Positions 63,918 to 64,000 of a stretch of DNA of 64,000 bases are shown one piece after another (positions within the stretch are counted from its first letter, which is position 1; each line of letters starts with the position of its first letter). The DNA is from Rhizoclosmatium globosum. Its lineage: Eukaryota; Chytridiomycota; Chytridiomycetes; Chytridiales; Chytriomycetaceae. The position numbers and the translations under genes were made by a program. The notes under the pieces were generated by a model that worked only from the letters and a program-made list of their open reading frames with translations, made no database searches and was not told the origin of the DNA. The stretch covers positions 62,001-126,000 of the forward strand of contig MCGO01000049.1 in the NCBI GenBank assembly GCA_002104985.1, read 5' to 3'.

Positions 63918-64000
63918 TACTGTGCCTTCCGAGTCCTTTCTCTTGTTATCTTCAGTTACTTAATTATTATCGTTGAGATGTGTTTTGTGAAATAGAAATG

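Overview
The window is nuclear DNA of a zoosporic fungus, most likely a chytrid (Chytridiomycota). Almost every gene is broken by introns of about 45-110 nt with gt...ag ends. The gene set is fungal: Pkc1 with HR1, C2 and C1 domains, Mif2/CENP-C, an Msc7-type aldehyde dehydrogenase, a Pmt2 mannosyltransferase and Rtc1/WDR24. It also carries ciliary genes (a CFAP119-like protein and a MOK/LF4-type kinase), which non-flagellated fungi lack. A TKL kinase with SEL1 repeats fits chytrid expansions. The species cannot be named from the sequence alone.

Layout. 0.2-4.5 kb: METTL24-like methyltransferase and GATOR2/SEACAT subunit Rtc1/WDR24. 4.6-5.6 kb: first of three related 7TM proteins (the others lie at 45.3-46.4 and 51.8-52.8 kb). 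5.9-12.0 kb: tandem CaMKK-like kinases; the first has HQD instead of HRD and a frame break. 12.4-15.7 kb: Mif2/CENP-C. 16.0-24.2 kb: a divergent pair made of a TKL kinase-SEL1 gene and a very large fusion gene, LRR / IDO-PrnB-like haem domain / FNR-type flavin reductase / cytochrome b5 / Pro-Ala linker / SEL1. An LRR gene remnant follows it. 24.7-28.1 kb: thiamine-pyrophosphate-type mitochondrial carrier and Msc7-like ALDH. 28.3-31.2 kb: secreted Phi-1-like protein and two EBP-type sterol isomerases. 32.0-38.9 kb: Pkc1, cyclin C and the CFAP119-like protein. 39.6-42.1 kb: HET-domain protein, then tRNA-Cys. 42.4-45.2 kb: a cytochrome P450 and its decayed duplicate. 47.0-51.6 kb: RBM39-like splicing factor and Pmt2. 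53.1-58.1 kb: GPI-anchored GH26 protein and the MOK kinase. 58.4-62.1 kb: a small two-exon gene and a PP2C phosphatase. 62.3-63.9 kb: a GH18 protein that has lost its catalytic residues.

The most unusual item is the fusion gene at 18.8-24.2 kb. Its haem domain, flavin reductase and cytochrome b5 look like a self-sufficient oxygenase with its own electron supply, flanked by two protein-interaction repeat arrays. It shares a 313-bp upstream region with the divergent kinase-SEL1 gene. The 7TM family, the HET-domain gene, the EBP pair and the pseudo-chitinase are secondary points. Several conserved genes need a one-base correction to stay in frame, so assembly indels should be excluded before calling pseudogenes. 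Splice sites were inferred by eye from conserved protein joins; N-termini and low-complexity exons are the least certain parts.
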